Shown here in pieces: positions 34,429 through 38,199 of a stretch of DNA of 38,199 nucleotides. The notes beneath the pieces were generated by a model, which did no database searches, was not told where the DNA came from, and was given only the letters and a program-made list of their open reading frames with translations. The DNA lies in assembly GCA_016186715.1 (NCBI GenBank), contig JACPLA010000059.1:1-38199 (forward strand), read 5' to 3'. The first letter of the stretch is position 1. Each line of letters begins with the position of its first letter. Position numbers and translations under genes: made by a program. The DNA comes from Ignavibacteriales bacterium. Lineage in GTDB: Bacteria > Bacteroidota > Ignavibacteria > UBA10030.

Positions 34429-36723
34429 ATGCGAAGACCCGGAACGCATGCTGCCGTTGGAGTCCTGATCGTCCTCGCCTTCTTTCTCCTCTCAGTCTCC
34501 GTCTCACCCCTTTCCCGTCCTGATTCCGGCCCTGGCGATCTCCCCGATTGGATGGACGACGTCTATCTCCATTTCGATTCCCTGCGAACCGATCTGAGCG
34601 ACTACACATGGCCGACAGACGCCAGCCGTACCATGAGCTCCGCTTTCGGCGAATTCCGAAAAACGCATTTTCATGCCGGCATTGATCTTTCAACAAGAGG
34701 GCGAAAGGGCTACAAGGTATTTGCCTCGCGGTCCGGCTACGTCGCAAGGATCCTTGTTTCCCCGGTCGGCTACGGAAAAATGCTTCAGGTCCGTCATGAA
34801 GACGGCTTTACCACGGTCTATGCCCACCTTCAACAATTCAACGACGAAATCAATCGCTATGTCCGCGACCATCAGTATCAAGCCGAACGGTACAGCGTGG
34901 ATCTCAGGCCGGAGCCCGGTCAATTTCCGGTGGAGAAGGGCGCCGTCATTGCCTACACAGGCGATACCGGAGTGGGACCTCCGCATTTCCATTTTGAAAT
35001 CCGCGATGAGCGGATGAATCCCGTCAACCCCCTTCTCGCCGCCGGATTTGATGAGGCGGTGACCGACACCCGGCATCCTGAATTCCTCCAACTCAGTTTT
35101 GCTCCGTTTCGTCATACCGGCCGTGTCAACGGGACCGCCCGGCCTGTCATCGTCGACGCGCGCCACCGCGGGAACCATTTCTACACGATTCCACAAATCG
35201 TCCGCCTCAACGGGCCGATCGGTCTCAGCGTCAAGGCCACGGATCGCGTGAACGCTTCCTGGCATCGGAACGGAGTCTATCACTACGAGTTGTATCTCGA
35301 CAGCGTTCTCATCTTCACGTCGAAGCTCGATCGGTTTTCAGCGCGTGAAAGCGAACAGATCGCACTCCATTACGACTGGCCGATGGTTCTTGCCGGTGAG
35401 GGACGATTCCAGAAACTGTACCTCGAGCCGGGAAACCGGCTTCCCCTCTATTCACGCCACCCGGAAAAGAGCGGGGTCCTGGAAACTTCCGCTTTTTCTC
35501 AGGGAGAGCATGAGCTTCTCATTGTCGCGCGCGATATCAAAGGCAACGCCGCCCGCCTCAAAACGACCGTCATGTTCGAGGATCCGCCCGTGCTCGATGT
35601 GCGCCAGGTCGATCAATCCTATGTCCTGGTTCCATCTGCCCGTCCCGATCTGCAGTCCATCACCATCGCATCGAAGCTCCCGGGCAACAAGCGATGGAAC
35701 CTCAAACGTCTTGAAACTTCCCGGCTCGCTTCGACCGAAGACGGATATGTGCTTCCGATCGATCCCGGTGACAGACGGATCATCAAAGTCGAAGGGAACC
35801 ACGCGGATGGAACATCCTCCTATCCCGTGTACTTTGCGCCCGGTGTTCTCCGGGAAACCGATAATTCTCTCGCGATCCAGAAAGAATTCGCACGGGATTA
35901 CATCCTTATGACCGTTTCTTCCCACCTTCCTTTTTCCCTGCGGCCCTCCTTATGGCTTACGAACGGCGAGAGGAAGGCCCTGGTCGACCTGAACGCCACA
36001 GACGAGAGAACTTATGTGGGAACTTTTCCCCTGGAGGCGATTTCAAGCGAACCGGTTCGTCTTGATGCGAACGGAGTCGTCAACGGAGCGAGTGTCGAAT
36101 CGTTCCACGAGTTTTCTGTCTTTCCGATCATTCCGCAGGATGGGGGAGTCATTCTTGCGGGCGAAGGAGAATTCATCGCGGAATTTCCTTCACACGGAGT
36201 CTATCAGCCCCTTTACTGTCGGGTGGAAAAAACGGAGGGAGGATATTCCCTACGGCCCCACGACATTTTGCTCAATCGTGGAGTGACGGTCCGCTTCCGC
36301 ATTCCCGCCGGGATCAACACAGATCGATCGGGGCTTTTCTTTTCTCATGACAGTGAATTGAATTTGCTCTCGAAGAGGACGGAGGGCGGATACTTCGTCG
36401 GGAAGGTCAGCAGGTTTCTCGGGGAATTTTCTGTCCTGGAGGACACTGTCCCACCATCGATCGCCAATGTCTCGGTTCGCTCTTCACACGGAACACTCCG
36501 GATAAGTTTCGGACTGCACGATGAGCGTTCCGGTGTTGATCCTGATAAGATCAGGATGACCGTGGACGACCGGCTTCTGATCGGTGAATACAGCCCTTAT
36601 CACCGAACAGTGCAATTCAGCGAAGAATTTCCGCTCCAGGCAGGAGTCCATCTCCTCCGGATTGAATCCGCCGACCGTCTTGGAAATTCCTCCAGCGTCA
36701 CCCGCAGCTTCCGCGTACGCTGA
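34429..36723 (+). CDS. M23 (LytM) family metallopeptidase with large C-terminal region
   Basis: This 764-residue protein has an N-terminal signal or anchor (about 8-27). A LytM/M23 domain (about 62-205) has His82-x3-Asp86 (HFHAGID), His133 (YAHL) and HxH at 186-188 (PPHFHFEI). The zinc site and catalytic His are complete, so a peptidoglycan endopeptidase is expected in the periplasm. Some 560 residues of beta-rich, Ig-like segments follow, among them two stretches of the VNGTARPVIVDA type, ending with VDPDKIRMTVDDRLL. Relatives in Bacteroidota have similar long tails. AAGGAG precedes ATG 34429 closely. A terminator lies 81 nt downstream. Confidence 0.93.
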   Translation: MRRPGTHAAVGVLIVLAFFLLSVSVSPLSRPDSGPGDLPDWMDDVYLHFDSLRTDLSDYTWPTDASRTMSSAFGEFRKTHFHAGIDLSTRGRKGYKVFASRSGYVARILVSPVGYGKMLQVRHEDGFTTVYAHLQQFNDEINRYVRDHQYQAERYSVDLRPEPGQFPVEKGAVIAYTGDTGVGPPHFHFEIRDERMNPVNPLLAAGFDEAVTDTRHPEFLQLSFAPFRHTGRVNGTARPVIVDARHRGNHFYTIPQIVRLNGPIGLSVKATDRVNASWHRNGVYHYELYLDSVLIFTSKLDRFSARESEQIALHYDWPMVLAGEGRFQKLYLEPGNRLPLYSRHPEKSGVLETSAFSQGEHELLIVARDIKGNAARLKTTVMFEDPPVLDVRQVDQSYVLVPSARPDLQSITIASKLPGNKRWNLKRLETSRLASTEDGYVLPIDPGDRRIIKVEGNHADGTSSYPVYFAPGVLRETDNSLAIQKEFARDYILMTVSSHLPFSLRPSLWLTNGERKALVDLNATDERTYVGTFPLEAISSEPVRLDANGVVNGASVESFHEFSVFPIIPQDGGVILAGEGEFIAEFPSHGVYQPLYCRVEKTEGGYSLRPHDILLNRGVTVRFRIPAGINTDRSGLFFSHDSELNLLSKRTEGGYFVGKVSRFLGEFSVLEDTVPPSIANVSVRSSHGTLRISFGLHDERSGVDPDKIRMTVDDRLLIGEYSPYHRTVQFSEEFPLQAGVHLLRIESADRLGNSSSVTRSFRVR

Positions 36724-36804
36724 CACAGTCCTCTGTATCGGCGACGCAACCCACGTTGCTTTCCTGCCCGATTTTTTGTTAATTCACACAGAGAAAATTT
36801 TTAC

Positions 36805-36834
36805 GGGTAGCTCCACGGGCTACCCTTTTATTTA
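36805..36834 (+). terminator. Rho-independent terminator after the M23 gene
   Basis: The 7-bp stem GGGTAGC/GCTACCC encloses a 7-nt loop and is followed by TTTTATTT. It ends the FAH-to-M23 transcript before valS. Confidence 0.85.
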
Positions 36835-36893
36835 GAACGCACATTACACTGATTCAAGCGGATGTTCGCAGATATCATGGATACTTTTTTCCG

Positions 36894-38199
36894 ATGAAAG
36901 AATTGCCCAAGACCTACAACCCGCGGGACGTTGAAGACAGGTGGTATACCGAATGGGAGACGAGGAAACTATTCCGTGCAACGATCCGGAAGGACAGGAC
37001 GCCGTACACCATCGTTATTCCCCCCCCGAACATCACCGGTTCTCTCACGATGGGGCATGTGCTCAACAATACGCTCCAGGATATTTTCATCCGCTGGAAG
37101 AGGATGCAGGGATATGAGGCATGCTGGGTTCCGGGGACCGATCATGCCGGTATTGCGACCCAAAACGCCGTGGAAAAAGCGCTGGCCAGAGAAGGTACGG
37201 ATCGTCACAAACTCGGCCGGAAGAAGTTCCTGGAGCGCGTCTGGCACTGGAGGGAGGAATACGGCCGCACCATCGTAAAACAGCTCCGGAAGCTGGGCGT
37301 GTCGTGCGATTGGGACCGCGAACGCTTCACGTTGGACGAGGGCCTTTCAGCCGCCGTGCGTGAGGTATTTGTCCGCCTGTACGAGAAGGGATTAATCTAC
37401 CGCGGAAAATACATCGTCAATTGGTGCCCGTTCCACCAAACGGCGCTGAGCGACGACGAAGTGGACCACGCGGAAGTCAACGCGAAGCTGTACCACATCC
37501 GGTATCCCATCGAGGGGTCCAAGGAATCCGTGGTCATTGCCACCACGCGTCCGGAAACCATGCTGGGGGATACGGCGCTTTGTTTTCATCCCAAGGACAA
37601 CCGATACAAGCATCTGGCGGGGAAACAGGCCTTGCTCCCCCTGGTAGGACGCCGTCTTCCGATCATTGCAGACGATTATATCGATTCCGCGTTTGCCACG
37701 GGAATCATGAAAGTCACCCCGGCTCACGACGGGAACGATTTTCTGCTCGGCCAACGTCACAATCTGCCGCAAATCAACATCATGCTCGAGACCGGGCACA
37801 TGAACGAAGCGGTCCCGAAACAATACGAGGGCCTCGACCGGTTCGAATGCCGGAAACGGATCGTTAAAGACCTTGAGGCGCAGGGATTCCTCGTGAAGGT
37901 CGAAGACTATTCGTATAACATCGGCCGGTGTTATCGGTGCGACACCATTGTCGAGCCCTATCTCTCGGACCAATGGTTCGTGCGAATGAAACCTCTCGCA
38001 AAACCCGCGCTCAAAGTTGTCCATGACGGAACGATCCGGTTCCATCCCGAACGCTGGACGAAAGTGTACGAGCATTGGATGAATAATATTCGCGAATGGT
38101 GCATCTCGCGGCAATTGTGGTGGGGACACCGGATCCCGGTTTACTATGCGCCCGACGGAACGTACACAGCGGCGCGCACCGAAGACGAAGCGCGCGCGA
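36894..38199 (+). CDS. valS: Valyl-tRNA synthetase (N-terminal part; 3' end outside window)
   Basis: ValRS charges tRNA-Val. About 435 residues are visible, roughly half of the enzyme. The class I HIGH-type motif is PPPNITGSLTMGH (usually LHMGH or LHIGH). GTDHAGIATQ follows, then the editing (CP1) domain with TTRPETMLGDTA and PAHDGNDF, a WCP zinc-type site and CYRC. WCISRQLWWGHRIPVYY near the end is the family's conserved stretch. KMSKS lies beyond the window. ATG 36894 begins MKELPKTYNPRDVE, as in homologs, but no SD is visible. A C8 run at 37020-37027 is in frame. Confidence 0.97.
   Translation, partial: MKELPKTYNPRDVEDRWYTEWETRKLFRATIRKDRTPYTIVIPPPNITGSLTMGHVLNNTLQDIFIRWKRMQGYEACWVPGTDHAGIATQNAVEKALAREGTDRHKLGRKKFLERVWHWREEYGRTIVKQLRKLGVSCDWDRERFTLDEGLSAAVREVFVRLYEKGLIYRGKYIVNWCPFHQTALSDDEVDHAEVNAKLYHIRYPIEGSKESVVIATTRPETMLGDTALCFHPKDNRYKHLAGKQALLPLVGRRLPIIADDYIDSAFATGIMKVTPAHDGNDFLLGQRHNLPQINIMLETGHMNEAVPKQYEGLDRFECRKRIVKDLEAQGFLVKVEDYSYNIGRCYRCDTIVEPYLSDQWFVRMKPLAKPALKVVHDGTIRFHPERWTKVYEHWMNNIREWCISRQLWWGHRIPVYYAPDGTYTAARTEDEARA

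Noticed and set aside
36786-36793. An ACACAGAG octamer near the M23 terminator as a third mobile element
   Set aside because: There is one copy only and no GGTARTGTCT-type ends nearby.
37020-37027. C8 run in valS as a frameshift
   Set aside because: The PPPNITG motif is read correctly through the run and the frame stays open to the window end.

Overview
This is a mid-50s % GC bacterial chromosome segment, densely coding, with no tRNA, rRNA, CRISPR array or phage genes that I could find. The gene content points to the Bacteroidota/Chlorobiota side of the FCB group, perhaps an Ignavibacteria- or Kryptonia-like lineage. The signs are a SusB-type GH97 enzyme, a TonB-dependent receptor with an N-terminal carboxypeptidase-regulatory-like domain, an ECF sigma factor next to a DUF6249 protein, DUF2652, and many secreted or lipid-anchored proteins. 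This placement is inference from families, not a phylogeny. Shine-Dalgarno (SD) sites are clear at many genes but absent at several others.

Layout. (1) 1-6013, + strand: the C-terminal half of a GH97 alpha-glucosidase, a VOC protein, a cyclase-like DUF2652/SRPBCC fusion, a secreted unknown, an NmrA-like dehydrogenase, then a three-gene membrane cluster of unknown function whose first gene looks frameshifted. (2) 6119-13069, + strand: an SDR, a membrane-anchored metallophosphoesterase, a beta-carbonic-anhydrase-like protein, a TonB-dependent receptor, a periplasmic cupin and a small outer-membrane barrel candidate. (3) 13120-16150, - strand: folD, a YmdB-type phosphodiesterase and an ECF sigma/anti-sigma pair, divergent from a DUF6249 membrane protein and a SirB1-like protein. 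(4) 17658-27284, - strand: uvrB, comF, gap, pgk, a rhomboid protease, ispG, a lipoprotein, a YjbR protein and a DUF6265 protein. (5) 27635-30731, + strand: a lipoprotein and an S9 peptidase with an extra C-terminal domain. (6) 30820-32307, - strand: purM, a 41-codon small ORF and a DUF1232 protein. (7) 32446-38199, + strand: an FAH-family hydrolase, a small membrane protein, an orphan ParA, a large LytM/M23 protein, a terminator, and the first part of valS.

The intergenic DNA is the most unusual part. Two MITE-like elements (8128-8236 and 23666-23882) share terminal inverted repeats close to GGTARTGTCTSAGTTT. Three separate arrays with a 7-nt period lie at 14014-14047, 23901-23949 and 26742-26785. 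A 170-bp cluster of nested hairpins sits at 27369-27538, and a perfect 16-bp inverted repeat separates uvrB from comF. Twice on the - strand a terminator-like hairpin abuts the SD of the next gene (ispG/lipoprotein and gap/pgk). Among the proteins, the DUF2652/SRPBCC fusion stands out because all six class III adenylate cyclase signature positions appear intact.
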